Positions 1 through 9,378 of a stretch of 64,000 nucleotides of DNA are shown here, in pieces. Positions within the stretch are counted from its first letter, which is position 1; every line of letters begins with the position of its first letter. This DNA comes from Amycolatopsis balhimycina FH 1894 (GTDB taxonomy: Bacteria > Actinomycetota > Actinomycetes > Mycobacteriales > Pseudonocardiaceae). The position numbers were made by a program, and so were the translations under genes. Below the pieces are notes generated by a model that worked only from the letters and a program-made list of their open reading frames with translations, did no database searches and was not told the origin of the DNA. Location: the NCBI RefSeq assembly GCF_000384295.1, contig NZ_KB913037.1, forward strand, positions 1,283,975 to 1,347,974, read 5' to 3'.

Positions 1-1
1 G

Positions 2-742
2 CTGCACGTCGGCAAGTTCGTGCACGGCCTGGCGAAGGCGGCCGGTGACCTCGGCGCGACGATCTGCGAGAACGCCGAAGTGACCGCGCTGGACCGCAAT
101 CCGCGCGGCGGGCACACCCTGCAGACCACCCGCGGGCGGCTGCACGCGGACCAGGTGCTGATCGCCACCAGCGGCTACACCGGGAAGGTGACGCCGTGGC
201 TGCGGCGGCGGGTGATCCCGGTCGGCAGCTTCATCATCGTGACCGAGCCCCTGGCCCAGGACGTCGTGGACCGGATCCTGCCGCACCGGCGGCAGGCGTC
301 GGACAGCAAGAACCTCGTCTACTACTTCCGGATCACCCCCGACAACCGGCTGCTCTTCGGCGGCCGCGCCCGGTTCGCGATGTCCAGCCCGGACTCCGAC
401 GTCCGGAGCGGGCAGATCCTCGTCAGGGCGATGACCGAGCTGTTCCCGTACCTGGCGGGCACCCGGATCGACTACACCTGGGGCGGCCTGGTCGACCTGT
501 CGATGGACCAGCTCGTGCACGCGGGCGAGCGCGACGGCGTCCACTACTCCGTCGGCTACAGCGGCCACGGCGTGCAGATGGCCACCTACATGGGCCAGAA
601 GATGGCGCGGTTCATGTCCGGGGACGCCGAAGCCAACATCTGGGGCGACGTCAAGTTCCCCGCCGTGCCGGGGCACTTCGGCCGCCCGTGGTTCCTCCCG
701 CTGATCGGCGGCGGGGCGCGGGTGCTGGACGCGATCTCATGA
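2..742 (+). CDS. FAD-dependent amine/amino-acid oxidoreductase (DAO family), 5' truncated by window edge
   Basis: This is the C-terminal 246 residues of a D-amino-acid-oxidase-fold flavoprotein; the reading frame is open back to base 2, so the N-terminal FAD GxGxxG lies outside the window. Visible family features are the LIATSGY segment, the substrate-domain strand with YYFRITPDNRLLFGGR, and the C-terminal flavin loop VGYSGHGVQMATYMGQ. The layout resembles gamma-glutamylputrescine oxidoreductase (PuuB-like) enzymes that oxidise a primary or secondary amine to an aldehyde plus H2O2. Its stop overlaps the start of an aldehyde dehydrogenase by four bases (ATGA), which fits an amine-to-aldehyde-to-acid pair. 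The exact substrate cannot be read from the sequence. Confidence 0.85.
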   Translation: MHVGKFVHGLAKAAGDLGATICENAEVTALDRNPRGGHTLQTTRGRLHADQVLIATSGYTGKVTPWLRRRVIPVGSFIIVTEPLAQDVVDRILPHRRQASDSKNLVYYFRITPDNRLLFGGRARFAMSSPDSDVRSGQILVRAMTELFPYLAGTRIDYTWGGLVDLSMDQLVHAGERDGVHYSVGYSGHGVQMATYMGQKMARFMSGDAEANIWGDVKFPAVPGHFGRPWFLPLIGGGARVLDAIS

Positions 743-2220
743 CCACCACGGCTCCGGTGACGGCGTCGTTCGGCCTGCCCGGCGGCGCCCTGGTCGCCGG
801 CGAGTGGCAGACCGGCGGGCTCACGTCCGGGGTGGCCGACCCCCACGACGGCACACCCGTCGGGTGGGTCGCGCGCAACGACGCGGCCGACGTCGATGTC
901 GCCGTCCGGGCGGCGGCCCGAGCGGTCGCCGAGCCGTGGCCGCTCTGGCAGCGGCGCGAGGCCCTCGAGGAGGCCGCCCGGCTGGTCCGGGACGAGGCCG
1001 CCTGGCTGGCCGGGATCATCAGCGCCGAGGGCAGCAAGACGATCGCCGAGGCCGAGCAGGAGGTGCGGCGCTGCGCCGAGACGCTGCGCCTGTCCGCGGC
1101 GGCGGGCCCGGTCCTGCGCGGCGAGGTGCTCGAGTTCGACGACAGCGACCGCGGCGCGGGCAAGCGCGGCTGGTTCGTCCGCGCGCCGATCGGGGTCGTC
1201 GCGGCGATCACCCCGTTCAACGACCCGCTCAACCTGGTCGCCCACAAGGTCGGCCCGGCACTGATCGCGGGCAACGGCGTCGTGGTGAAACCCGCCGACA
1301 CGACTCCGCATTCGGCGCTGGCCCTGGCGGCCATCCTGCTGCGGGCCGGGGTCCCGGCGGCCCGGATCTCGGTCGTGTGCGGCGACGGGGAAACCGGGCA
1401 CGCGCTGGTGACGCACCCGGGCGTCGACGTCGTCTCGTTCACCGGCGGCCCGGCCACGGCGGCACGGATCGCGGCGGCGGCCGGGCCGAAGAAGCTCCTG
1501 ATGGAGCTCGGCGGGAACAACCCGGTGATCGTGTGCGGTGACGCGGACCTCGAGAAGGCCGCCGACGCGATCGTGCGCGGCGCGTTCGGGTGCGCGGGGC
1601 AGAACTGCCTGTCCGTCCAGCGCGTCTACGCCGACGCGGCGATCCACGAAGAACTGCTGACCCGGATCACGGCCGGCACCCGCGCGCTGAAGGTCGGCCC
1701 CAAGACCGACCGCACCACCGACGTCGGCCCGATGATCAGCGAGGCCGAGGCCGCCCGCGTCGAGGCCTGGGTCGACGCGGCTTTGGCCGGGGGCGCCCGC
1801 GCGCACACCGGCGCCCACCGCGGCGGCGCCTACTACCACCCGACCGTCCTCACCGACGTGCCCGCGGACGCCGACGTCCTGGTGCGCGAGGTGTTCGGCC
1901 CGGTGGTGACCGTCATCCCGGTCGGCTCCGCCGACGCGGCGATCGCGGCGGCGAACAGCTCGGAGCACGCCCTGCAGGCCGGTGTCTTCACCGGCGTGCT
2001 CGACGACGCTCTGTCCATCGCGGACCGGCTCCACGCCGGCGCCGTGGTCGTCAACGGCACCAGCGACGTGCGGATCGATTCGATGCCGTTCGGGGGATTC
2101 AAGAGTTCGGGGATCGGGCGCGAAGGCATCCGGTTCGCGGTGGAAGCGATGAGCGAGCCGAAGTGCACGATCATCGCCGGGGACCCGCAGCGTCAGTCCA
2201 CAGTGAATCGCACCAAGTAG
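739..2220 (+). CDS. NAD(P)-dependent aldehyde dehydrogenase
   Basis: A 493-residue soluble aldehyde dehydrogenase of normal length. The ATG at 739 overlaps the upstream oxidase stop; the longer open frame starting upstream runs antiparallel in codon logic to that oxidase and is not used. Diagnostic motifs are the cofactor segment ITPFNDPLNLVAHKVGPAL, the general base Glu in MELGGNNP (about residue 256) and the nucleophilic Cys in GCAGQNCLSVQRV (about residue 290). It should oxidise the aldehyde produced by the preceding flavin oxidase. It groups by eye with the methylmalonate-semialdehyde/betaine-aldehyde-like branch of the superfamily, but the substrate is unassigned. A 76-bp gap separates it from the ABC transporter genes. 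Confidence 0.93.
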   Translation: MTTTAPVTASFGLPGGALVAGEWQTGGLTSGVADPHDGTPVGWVARNDAADVDVAVRAAARAVAEPWPLWQRREALEEAARLVRDEAAWLAGIISAEGSKTIAEAEQEVRRCAETLRLSAAAGPVLRGEVLEFDDSDRGAGKRGWFVRAPIGVVAAITPFNDPLNLVAHKVGPALIAGNGVVVKPADTTPHSALALAAILLRAGVPAARISVVCGDGETGHALVTHPGVDVVSFTGGPATAARIAAAAGPKKLLMELGGNNPVIVCGDADLEKAADAIVRGAFGCAGQNCLSVQRVYADAAIHEELLTRITAGTRALKVGPKTDRTTDVGPMISEAEAARVEAWVDAALAGGARAHTGAHRGGAYYHPTVLTDVPADADVLVREVFGPVVTVIPVGSADAAIAAANSSEHALQAGVFTGVLDDALSIADRLHAGAVVVNGTSDVRIDSMPFGGFKSSGIGREGIRFAVEAMSEPKCTIIAGDPQRQSTVNRTK

Positions 2221-2296
2221 ACAACAGGCATCGGGCATGTTCTGCTCGTCAGCGGTGTGACCGCCGCACGGGCAGCCCCCGTCGAAGGAGAATCCA

Positions 2297-3226
2297 ATGC
2301 GGGTCAAGGCGGCTATGAGCGCGGTGGTCCTCACCGCGGCTGTGACTTTGACAGCGTGCACGACCGAGGGCGCCGCCCCGGCGGGTGGCGGTGGGGGCGC
2401 CACCGCCGAGCACACCGACGACATCTCGGCCGGCGTCCAGCCGGACCCGGCGGCGGTCGCGCTGCTGCCGGCCGCGGTGAAGGCCAAGGGCACCCTGGTG
2501 ACCGCGGAGGACCTGACCAGTCCCCCGACCACCTTCATGGCTTCGGACAACAAGACACCGATCGGCTTCAACCCGGACATCGCCCGGCTCGTCGCGGCCA
2601 AGCTCGGCCTGAAGCTGGAGATCAAGAACGTCAAGTTCGACGTCATCATCCCCGGCCTCCAGGGCAACCGCTACGACCTCACGGTGTCGACGATGGGGAC
2701 CTCGGCCGAGCGGCTGAAGGTGCTCGACATGATCGACTACTTCTCGAACGGCTCGACGGTGGCCACGGCCTACGGCAACCCGAAGCACCTGGCCATGGAC
2801 TCGTTGTGCGGCGCCACTCTCGGCGTGCAGTCCGGCAGCACCCAGGAGCTCAAGTGGCTGCCGAAGCTGAACCAGCAGAACTGCGTGAGCAAGGGGAAGG
2901 ACCCGATCAAGTCGGTCGCGCTGCCGAGCGTCAGCGACGCGCTGACCCAGGTCGCCTCCCGGCGCATCGACGGCGTCTTCTACGACGCGACCTCGCTCAA
3001 CTGGGCGAAAGCCAAGCAGCCGAACGCGTTCGACGTCCTGCAGCCGGTGCTGAACCCGTTGCCGGTGGCCGTCGCACTGAACCTGAACTCGCCGCTGACC
3101 CCCGCCGTCCAGGCCGCGCTGCAGTCCGTCATCGACAGCCCGAAGTACCAGGAAGCGTTGTCCCGCTGGGGTTTCCAGGGCCTGGGCGTCACCAAGGCGG
3201 CCCGCTCCAAGCCGCAGCCGAAGTGA
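2297..3226 (+). CDS. Polar amino-acid-type ABC transporter, substrate-binding lipoprotein
   Basis: A 309-residue extracytoplasmic solute-binding protein (SBP family 3, PF00497). The N-terminus has a signal peptide with the lipobox LTAC (Cys about residue 21), so the mature protein is membrane-anchored through a lipid. A low-complexity Gly-rich spacer follows. The binding domain shows the family pattern GFNPDIARLVAAKLGLK and later YDLTVSTMGTSAERLK. A GAAGGAGAA ribosome-binding site lies about six bases before the ATG. It is the first gene of a three-gene uptake system with the permease and ATPase that follow; the ligand is probably an amino acid, opine or amine given the flanking oxidases. Confidence 0.92.
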   Translation: MRVKAAMSAVVLTAAVTLTACTTEGAAPAGGGGGATAEHTDDISAGVQPDPAAVALLPAAVKAKGTLVTAEDLTSPPTTFMASDNKTPIGFNPDIARLVAAKLGLKLEIKNVKFDVIIPGLQGNRYDLTVSTMGTSAERLKVLDMIDYFSNGSTVATAYGNPKHLAMDSLCGATLGVQSGSTQELKWLPKLNQQNCVSKGKDPIKSVALPSVSDALTQVASRRIDGVFYDATSLNWAKAKQPNAFDVLQPVLNPLPVAVALNLNSPLTPAVQAALQSVIDSPKYQEALSRWGFQGLGVTKAARSKPQPK

Positions 3227-3257
3227 CACGGGGACGACGACGAGGAGGAGGCGACCG

Positions 3258-4109
3258 GTGACCGTACTCGCGCCCGAGGAAAAGAAACGGATCAGGCCCC
3301 CGCGCCCGCGGGACTACGTCGCCTGGGTGGCGGCGGTCGCGATCGTCGCCGGGCTGGCCTACGCCCTGGTCAGCAACGGCAACTTCCACTGGGACGTGGT
3401 GCTGCGGTACTTCACCGCCGCCTCCATCCTCGACGGCGTCGGCATCACCCTCATGCTCACCGCGGTGAGCATGGTCCTCGGGACCGTGCTCGGTCTCGTC
3501 CTCGCCGTCATGCGGATGTCGTCGCAGCGGCCGATCTCGGGGCTGGCCCGGCTGTACATCACGTTCTTCCGGGGCACCCCGGTGCTGGTGCAGCTGGTGT
3601 TCTGGTTCAACGTGGCCGCGCTGTACCCGAACCTGTCCATCGGCGGCCACGCCCTGGACATGAACGCGCTCATCACCCCGCTCACCGCGGCGATCATCGG
3701 GCTGACGCTCAACGAGGCCGCCTACATGGCCGAGATCATCCGCGGCGGCTTCGCGGCGGTGCCCCGCGGCCAATTCGAGGCGGCCGAGTCGCTGGGCATG
3801 GGCGAGTTCACCAAGCTGCGGCGCGTGATCATCCCCCAGACCATGCCCGCGATCATCCCGGCGACCGGCAACCAGGTGATCGGGATGCTCAAGGAAACCT
3901 CGCTGGTCAGCGTCCTCGGCGTCGCCGACTTGCTGCAGAGCGCGCAGGCGATCTACGCCCGGACGTACGAGACGATCCCGCTGCTCATCGTGGCGAGCCT
4001 GTGGTACCTGATCATGACGCTCACGCTCAGCGTTCCGCAGTCGATGATCGAACGCCGGTTCTCGCGCTCGTCCCGCCCGGCGATCAAGGTGAAGGAGTCG
4101 CTGCTGTGA
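3258..4109 (+). CDS. Amino-acid ABC transporter permease
   Basis: A 283-residue integral membrane protein of the HisM/GlnP type (BPD_transp_1). It has an N-terminal cytoplasmic arm, a first transmembrane helix near residues 18-38, and the His/Glu/Gln permease signature including [15 protein letters not shown]. The ATPase-contact loop follows the EAA pattern, [21 protein letters not shown]. The GTG start at 3258 is preceded by GAGGAGG at a good distance. The stop overlaps the GTG of the ATPase gene by four bases, showing translational coupling within the transporter operon. Confidence 0.93.
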   Translation: MTVLAPEEKKRIRPPRPRDYVAWVAAVAIVAGLAYALVSNGNFHWDVVLRYFTAASILDGVGITLMLTAVSMVLGTVLGLVLAVMRMSSQRPISGLARLYITFFRGTPVLVQLVFWFNVAALYPNLSIGGHALDMNALITPLTAAIIGLTLNEAAYMAEIIRGGFAAVPRGQFEAAESLGMGEFTKLRRVIIPQTMPAIIPATGNQVIGMLKETSLVSVLGVADLLQSAQAIYARTYETIPLLIVASLWYLIMTLTLSVPQSMIERRFSRSSRPAIKVKESLL

Positions 4110-4873
4110 GCGCCGACGGCACGATCGTGGCACGCAAGCTGTGCAAGAGCTTCGGGCACCACCGGGTCCTGAAGGACATCGACCTGACCGTCGCGGCCGG
4201 CGAGATCTCCTGCATCATCGGCCCCAGCGGCTCGGGGAAGTCCACCCTGCTGCGCTGCATCAACGGGCTGGAGACGATCGACCGCGGCGTGCTCCGGGTC
4301 AACGGCGAGGACTTCGGTCACGTCGAACACGAGAACGCCTACCACGCGGTCACTCCGCAGCGGCTGGCGCACCAGCGGACCCGGATCGGCATGGTGTTCC
4401 AGCAGTTCAACCTCTTCCCGAACATGACGGCCGAAGCGAACGTGATGTCCGGGCCGGTGCTGGTGAAGAAGGTCGCCAGGAAGGCGGCCCGGGAACAGGC
4501 CGCCGAGCTGCTGGCGCGGGTCGGGCTCGCGGGCTGCGGGCACAAGTTCCCGGCGCAGCTCTCCGGCGGCCAGCAGCAGCGCGTCGCCATCGCCCGCGCG
4601 CTCGCGATGGATCCGAGCATCATGCTGTTCGACGAGCCGACGAGCGCGCTCGACCCCGAACGCGTCGGCGAGGTGCTCGCCGTCATGCGCGACCTCGCCG
4701 ACCTCGGGATGACGATGCTCGTCGTCACCCACGAGATGGGGTTCGCGCGCGAAGTGGCCAAAGACATCCTGTTCATGGACGACGGCGTCGCCGTCGAGCG
4801 CGGGGACGCCCGTGAGGTGCTCGCCAACCCGGCCGAGCCGCGCACGCGGGAGTTCCTGGAAAGGGTGCTGTGA
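4106..4873 (+). CDS. Amino-acid ABC transporter ATP-binding protein
   Basis: A 255-residue ATPase subunit of the GlnQ/HisP type. The GTG at 4106 overlaps the permease stop; the open frame extends further upstream, but that part covers the permease C-terminus and is not homologous. Walker A is GPSGSGKST (residues 39-47), the Q-loop lies in [14 protein letters not shown], the ABC signature is LSGGQQQR (near residue 152), Walker B is [13 protein letters not shown], and the switch His is in VVTHEMGFA. It energises uptake with the two preceding genes and is coupled to the following oxidase gene. Confidence 0.95.
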   Translation: MSADGTIVARKLCKSFGHHRVLKDIDLTVAAGEISCIIGPSGSGKSTLLRCINGLETIDRGVLRVNGEDFGHVEHENAYHAVTPQRLAHQRTRIGMVFQQFNLFPNMTAEANVMSGPVLVKKVARKAAREQAAELLARVGLAGCGHKFPAQLSGGQQQRVAIARALAMDPSIMLFDEPTSALDPERVGEVLAVMRDLADLGMTMLVVTHEMGFAREVAKDILFMDDGVAVERGDAREVLANPAEPRTREFLERVL

Positions 4874-6015
4874 TGGACGGCGAACTGGCGGTCATCGGCC
4901 TCGGCAGCGTGGGCAGCATGGCCCTGTGGCAGGCCGCGCGCCGGTCCGGCACCGGGGCCGGCGAGGTCGTCGGGTTCGAGGCGCGGACCCCGGGCCACAC
5001 CCGCAGCGCGGTCGGCGGGGACACGAGGCTGTTCCGGATGACCTACCGCGGCGGACCCCGGTACGCCCCGTTGCTGGAGCGGGCGAACCTGCTGTGGCCG
5101 GAACTCGAAGCCGAGGCGGGGCAGGAGATCCTGAACCGGTGCGGCGGTCTGTCGATCGGCGCACGGGACGGGGAGTACCTGCCGCAGCTGCTCGCGAGCG
5201 CGACGGCCGACGGCACGCCGTTCGAGTTCCTCGACCACGACGAACTCGCCGCCCGCTATCCGCAGCACCGGCTCCGGCCGGACGACTGCGCGCTGTTCGA
5301 CCCGCGGGCGGGCTTCCTGCGCACCGACCGCGCGGTGCTCGCGGCGACGCGGGCCGCCCGCGAAGCCGGCGCCGAAGTGCTGGAAGACACGGCCGTCGAC
5401 GAGATTCACGAGGAACCGGACTCGGTGGTGCTCCGGTCCGGGCCGCGCAGCTGGCGGTTCGAGCGGGTGATCGTCGCCGCCGGCGGCTGGTCGTCGCACC
5501 TGCTCCCGCCGCCGGTCGCGGCCGCCGTCCACCCCCGCCGGAACTACCTCACCTGGTTCGTCGCCCGGCGACCGGAGGAGTTCACGCCGGAGCGGTTCCC
5601 GATCTTCATCCGGATCGAAAGCGACCGGTCCCTCTACGGCGCGCCGAGCACCGACGGGGTGACCGTGAAAGCGACCCTCGACGGGCGCTCCCAGCCCGCC
5701 GAGCACGCCGACCGGCTCAGGCGCGAGCTCACCGAGGAGGAGATCACCGAGACCCGCGAAACGGTGAGCGAGTTCCTGCCCGGCCTGGTCCCGAGCATCG
5801 TGCGGGCCGACGCGTTCCCGGATCTCTTCACCGCGGATCACGCCCCGCTGCTGGGCTGCCTGCCGGGGCGGCCGCGCACGGTCTTCGCCACCGGTTTTTC
5901 CGGCACGGGCTTCAAGATCGCCCCGGCGTCCGCCGAAGCCGCGGTCGCGATCGCGTTCGGCGAGCCCGCGACCGAGGCGAAGGAGTTCGACCCCGCCCGC
6001 TTCGGGGCCGGCTGA
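4873..6015 (+). CDS. SolA/MSOX-like FAD amino-acid oxidase
   Basis: A 380-residue flavoprotein of the monomeric sarcosine oxidase/N-methyltryptophan oxidase family. The dinucleotide-binding motif is [13 protein letters not shown] at the N-terminus, and the C-terminus has the flavin-contacting [20 protein letters not shown]. Start choice: ATG 4873 sits eight bases after GAAAGGG; an in-frame GTG at 4870 is the alternative. In characterised MSOX/MTOX enzymes a Cys before the TxPD segment carries covalent FAD; in the aligned position here ([15 protein letters not shown]) I see no Cys, so the flavin may be non-covalent. It closes the transporter operon and probably oxidises the imported amine or N-alkyl amino acid. 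Confidence 0.85.
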   Translation: MDGELAVIGLGSVGSMALWQAARRSGTGAGEVVGFEARTPGHTRSAVGGDTRLFRMTYRGGPRYAPLLERANLLWPELEAEAGQEILNRCGGLSIGARDGEYLPQLLASATADGTPFEFLDHDELAARYPQHRLRPDDCALFDPRAGFLRTDRAVLAATRAAREAGAEVLEDTAVDEIHEEPDSVVLRSGPRSWRFERVIVAAGGWSSHLLPPPVAAAVHPRRNYLTWFVARRPEEFTPERFPIFIRIESDRSLYGAPSTDGVTVKATLDGRSQPAEHADRLRRELTEEEITETRETVSEFLPGLVPSIVRADAFPDLFTADHAPLLGCLPGRPRTVFATGFSGTGFKIAPASAEAAVAIAFGEPATEAKEFDPARFGAG

Positions 6016-6036
6016 GGGGGCGGCGCCCGGACCGGA

Positions 6037-7626
6037 TCAGTCCGCTGTGGACAGACCGGCGGACAGACCGGCGGACCGGCCGGCGCGCTGGGCGTCCAGC
6101 GCCGTCACCGCCACGTGCAGCTGAGCCCGCAGGTCGCCGGATTCGAGGTCGCCGCCCAGGATCTGCTCGATCTGCCGCAACCGCTGGTACAGCGCCTGGC
6201 GGGACAGGTGGCTGCGCCGCGCGGTGGTGGACTTGTTCCCCGCCGACGCGAGGTAGTGGCGCAACGTGCCCAGCAGGTCGGTGCCGTGGGTGTGGTCGTG
6301 GCTCAGCAACGCCGCCAGCTGGCGCTCGGCGTAGGCCTGCACCCGGAGGTCGTCACGCAGCGAGTAGAGCAGCTCGGGCAGGCCGACGTCCCGGATGGTG
6401 TACACCGCCGGCGGCAGGTGCGGCGGTACCGCTCCGGCGACTTGGTCCGCTTCGGCCGCGGAACGGGCCACATCGGACAGTTCACCCACCTCCGCACCGA
6501 CGTGGACCGCGGCGCCGGCCAGCCCGGCGATCTCCTCGGCCAGTGGCCGCCAGCCGCCGGGCTCGCGGAACGTCAGCAGCACGCCGACGCCGCGTTCGCC
6601 CAGGTCGCCGACGAGCGCACTGCCTTCGAAGCGGGCCCTCAGCTTCTCGAGCAGGATCGCCCGGTCCACCGGCCGGATGAGGACCACCACGAACAGGCGG
6701 CCCTGCGCCGGCACGCCGAGCGCCGCGATCCGGACGCGGGTGTCCTGCCAGGACAGCTGCCGGTGTTCCAGCACGTCGAGCAGGGCGTCCCGGTGAGCCT
6801 GGTCCTCCCACCGCGTCTCCTGCGTCAGCCGGGCCAGTGTCACCGCGCCCGCCGCGCGTTCGAGGACCAGGACGTGCTCGGCCCGGAACGGCTCTTCCGC
6901 GGTGGGCAGCATGACCAGCCTGCCCCACTGCCGGCCACGGAACTCCACCCGCGTGACGAGCCACCCCTCGTCCCCGCGGACAGCGGTGCGGTCCGCCGGG
7001 GACGGCGTGGCCCGTGAGCGCGCCTCCCACCGGTCGAGCACGTCCTCGAGGCTCCGCTCCCCCGTGGCGAACACGAGTGCCTGGTGCGTGAGGTTCTCCA
7101 GCACGACGGCGTGCCCGGTCATGGTGACCGCCGCCCGGACGACCTCGCCGGCACCGGCGCCGCGTTGCGAGAGGGCGGTGAACGTGTCGTGGACCCGCTG
7201 CGCGGCGCGCAGGGTGCGGACCTGGCTGCTCACGATCAGGGCGTGCAGTTCCTGGGTCACGTCGATGAAGCGGACTTCGCGGCGCAGGACGATCAGCGGC
7301 ACGCCCCGGGTGCGGAAGCCGGCGACGAGTTCGTGCGGGACTTCCCGGTAGCGGCGGCCGAGTTCGAGCACCACGGCCGCCGCGCCGACCTCCGCGATCT
7401 CGGCCGCGTAGTCGTCGAGGCGCGCCGGGAAGCCGATGCCCGTGGTCAGCACCAGCTCGCCGCCGTCCAAGGCGGCCGTGGGGTTCGCCCACTCGGTGAT
7501 GTGGACCCAGCGCACCGGCCGGTCCAGCCGGTCGTGACAGGCGACGACCTTGGGCAGGCCCCTGGCCAGCACGGGCAGGGCCAGGACCTCGGCCACCGTC
7601 ACGCTTTCGCCATCACTCACCGTCAT
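6037..7626 (-). CDS. PucR-family transcriptional regulator
   Basis: A 529-residue regulator with an N-terminal PucR sensory domain (from VTVAEVLALPVLARG through about residue 125) and a C-terminal PucR-type helix-turn-helix, where LGTLRHYLASAGNKSTTARR is followed by LSRQALYQRLRQIEQILG. I start it at ATG 7626 rather than the 13-codon-longer frame because the PucR domain begins directly after it. PucR proteins usually sense nitrogen compounds such as purines, polyamines or GABA and control neighbouring catabolic genes. It points away from the transporter operon and is read toward it, next to the semialdehyde dehydrogenase and aminotransferase genes, which are plausible targets. Confidence 0.9.
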   Translation of the reverse strand: MTVSDGESVTVAEVLALPVLARGLPKVVACHDRLDRPVRWVHITEWANPTAALDGGELVLTTGIGFPARLDDYAAEIAEVGAAAVVLELGRRYREVPHELVAGFRTRGVPLIVLRREVRFIDVTQELHALIVSSQVRTLRAAQRVHDTFTALSQRGAGAGEVVRAAVTMTGHAVVLENLTHQALVFATGERSLEDVLDRWEARSRATPSPADRTAVRGDEGWLVTRVEFRGRQWGRLVMLPTAEEPFRAEHVLVLERAAGAVTLARLTQETRWEDQAHRDALLDVLEHRQLSWQDTRVRIAALGVPAQGRLFVVVLIRPVDRAILLEKLRARFEGSALVGDLGERGVGVLLTFREPGGWRPLAEEIAGLAGAAVHVGAEVGELSDVARSAAEADQVAGAVPPHLPPAVYTIRDVGLPELLYSLRDDLRVQAYAERQLAALLSHDHTHGTDLLGTLRHYLASAGNKSTTARRSHLSRQALYQRLRQIEQILGGDLESGDLRAQLHVAVTALDAQRAGRSAGLSAGLSTAD

Positions 7627-7683
7627 ACCCTGCGCCCTCACCGCGCGGGACGCAACGAGGAGCACGACAGGCTGACCGGCAAC

Positions 7684-7736
7684 GCCATGAAGGGCACCCT
7701 CATGGCTGTTATGTCCATGAGGGTGCCCTTCATGGC
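7684..7736. repeat. Long inverted repeat H1 (dispersed hairpin family), probable terminator
   Basis: Perfect 22-bp arms (7684-7705 and 7715-7736) enclose a 9-nt loop. The arm begins GCCATGAAGGGCACCCTCAT. It lies 8 bp beyond the stop of the minus-strand dehydrogenase and 58 bp upstream of the PucR start, so it probably terminates the dehydrogenase transcript. It shares the NTGARNGNCWCNYT theme with eight other hairpins in the window. Confidence 0.85.
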
Positions 7737-7743
7737 ATCGGGC

Positions 7744-9183
7744 TCAGCGCACCGGCACCGCCACGTACTGGTGCTCGAGGAACTCGTCGATGCCGATCCG
7801 GCCGCCTTCGCGGCCCAGCCCGGACTGCTTGACGCCGCCGAAGGGTGCCGCCGGGTTCGAGACCAGGCCCGTGTTGAGGCCGACCATCCCGGTCTCCAGC
7901 CGCTCGCTCACCCGCAGTGCCCGGTCCAGGGACCGGGTGAAGACGTACGCGACGAGTCCCCACGGCGTGTCGTTGGCCCGCCTGACGACCTCGTCTTCGT
8001 CGTCGAACGTGAGGATCGCCGCGACCGGGCCGAAGATCTCGGTCGCCATCAGATCACTCTCCGGAGACACCCCGGACAGCACGGTCGGCGGGTAGAACCA
8101 GCCCGGGCCCTCGGGGCTCACCCCGCCGGTGAGCACCCGCGCCCCGCGCCGGACGGCGTCGGCCACCAGCGAATCGACCTTGCGGCGGCCGGCCTCGTCG
8201 ATCAGCGGCCCGACGTCCGCCCCGGTCCGGGTACCCGGTCCGACGGCGAGCGCGCCCATCCGGCCGGCGAGCCGCGTCGCGAAGGCGTCCGCCACTTCGC
8301 GGTGGACGAAGAAGCGGTTGGCGGCGGTGCAGGCCTCGCCCATGTTGCGCATCTTGGCGGCCAGGGCGCCTTCGACGGCCTCGTCGAGGTCCGCGTCTTC
8401 GAACACGACGAACGGCGCGTTGCCGCCGAGCTCCATCGACGTGCGCACCACCTGGTCGGCGCACTGGGCCAGCAGCAGCTTGCCGACCGCGGTGGAGCCG
8501 GTGAAGGACAGCTTCCGGATCCGCCCGCCGCGCAGCAGGGGTTCGACCACCGCCGCGGCGCGGGACGTCGTGACGACGTTCAGCACGCCGTCGGGCAGGC
8601 CCGCCTCCCGCAGGATGCCGGCGAGCGCGAGGCTCGACAGCGGGGTCTGCGGCGCGGGCTTGAGCACCATGGTGCAGCCCGCGGCGACCGCGGGGCCGAT
8701 CTTGCGCGTTCCCATGGCCAGCGGGAAGTTCCACGGCGTGATCAGCAGGCAGGGCCCGACCGGACGGCGGCTGAGCAGCATCCGGTTGCGCCCGTCCGGG
8801 AGCACGCCGTAGCCGCCGCCGATGCGCACGGCTTCTTCCGAGAACCAGCGGAAGAACTCGGCGGCGTAGGCGACTTCCGCCTTGGCCTCGGCGAGCGGCT
8901 TGCCCATTTCGGTGGTGATCACCAGGGCGAGGTCGTCGGCGCGGGAGACGATGAGTTCGTGCGCACGCCGCAGGATCTCGCCGCGCTCGCGCGGAGCCGT
9001 GCGCCCCCAGGATTCCTGCGCGCGCACGGCCGCGTCTTCGGCGAGCAGCGCGTCCTTCGCGCCGGCGTCGGCGACGTGGGCGACCACCTCGCCGGTCGCC
9101 GGATCGTCGACCGGCATGGTGGTGCCGTCCACGGCGTCCAGCCACGTTCCGTCGATGAAGAGCTTGCCGGGCAGGTCGATCAT
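7744..9183 (-). CDS. gabD: NAD-dependent succinate-semialdehyde dehydrogenase (GabD-like)
   Basis: A 479-residue aldehyde dehydrogenase of the GabD/SSADH clade. Motifs are ITPWNFPLAMGTRKIGPA for cofactor binding, the Glu in MELGGNAPFVVFEDAD, and the catalytic Cys in GEACTAANRFFVHREV. The C-terminus PFGGVKQSGLGREGG is typical of the family. The ATG has AGGAG at an ideal distance. It oxidises succinate semialdehyde, or a near homologue, to the acid, the last step of GABA/putrescine breakdown. It is divergent from a class III aminotransferase, which fits a transaminase-dehydrogenase pair. The gabD symbol is a family-level call. Confidence 0.87.
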   Translation of the reverse strand: MIDLPGKLFIDGTWLDAVDGTTMPVDDPATGEVVAHVADAGAKDALLAEDAAVRAQESWGRTAPRERGEILRRAHELIVSRADDLALVITTEMGKPLAEAKAEVAYAAEFFRWFSEEAVRIGGGYGVLPDGRNRMLLSRRPVGPCLLITPWNFPLAMGTRKIGPAVAAGCTMVLKPAPQTPLSSLALAGILREAGLPDGVLNVVTTSRAAAVVEPLLRGGRIRKLSFTGSTAVGKLLLAQCADQVVRTSMELGGNAPFVVFEDADLDEAVEGALAAKMRNMGEACTAANRFFVHREVADAFATRLAGRMGALAVGPGTRTGADVGPLIDEAGRRKVDSLVADAVRRGARVLTGGVSPEGPGWFYPPTVLSGVSPESDLMATEIFGPVAAILTFDDEDEVVRRANDTPWGLVAYVFTRSLDRALRVSERLETGMVGLNTGLVSNPAAPFGGVKQSGLGREGGRIGIDEFLEHQYVAVPVR

Positions 9184-9281
9184 GGGGCTCTCCTGTGGAC
9201 GGAGGAAGTCGGGACCTTCCGAGCCTGATCGCCGGGGCGGGGCCCGGCAAGGACGGATGTGTCAGCTCCGGCGGCCGTCCG

Positions 9282-9298
9282 CTTGACGTTTTGTCAAG
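9282..9298. promoter_or_regulatory. Inverted repeat in divergent gabD/aminotransferase promoter region
   Basis: CTTGAC-GTTTT-GTCAAG is a perfect 6+6 inverted repeat in the 195-bp region between the two divergent starts. TTGACA on the minus strand could also serve as a -35 element for the dehydrogenase gene. A regulator site, for example for the PucR protein encoded nearby, is a reasonable guess; no clear -10 partner is seen. Confidence 0.4.
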
Positions 9299-9378
9299 CC
9301 GTCCGGCCCGCCCGGTCGCGTAGCGTCGGAACCGTCCGCAGTGGATGGTCACGCCCGCCGAGCCGCCTGGAGAACACC

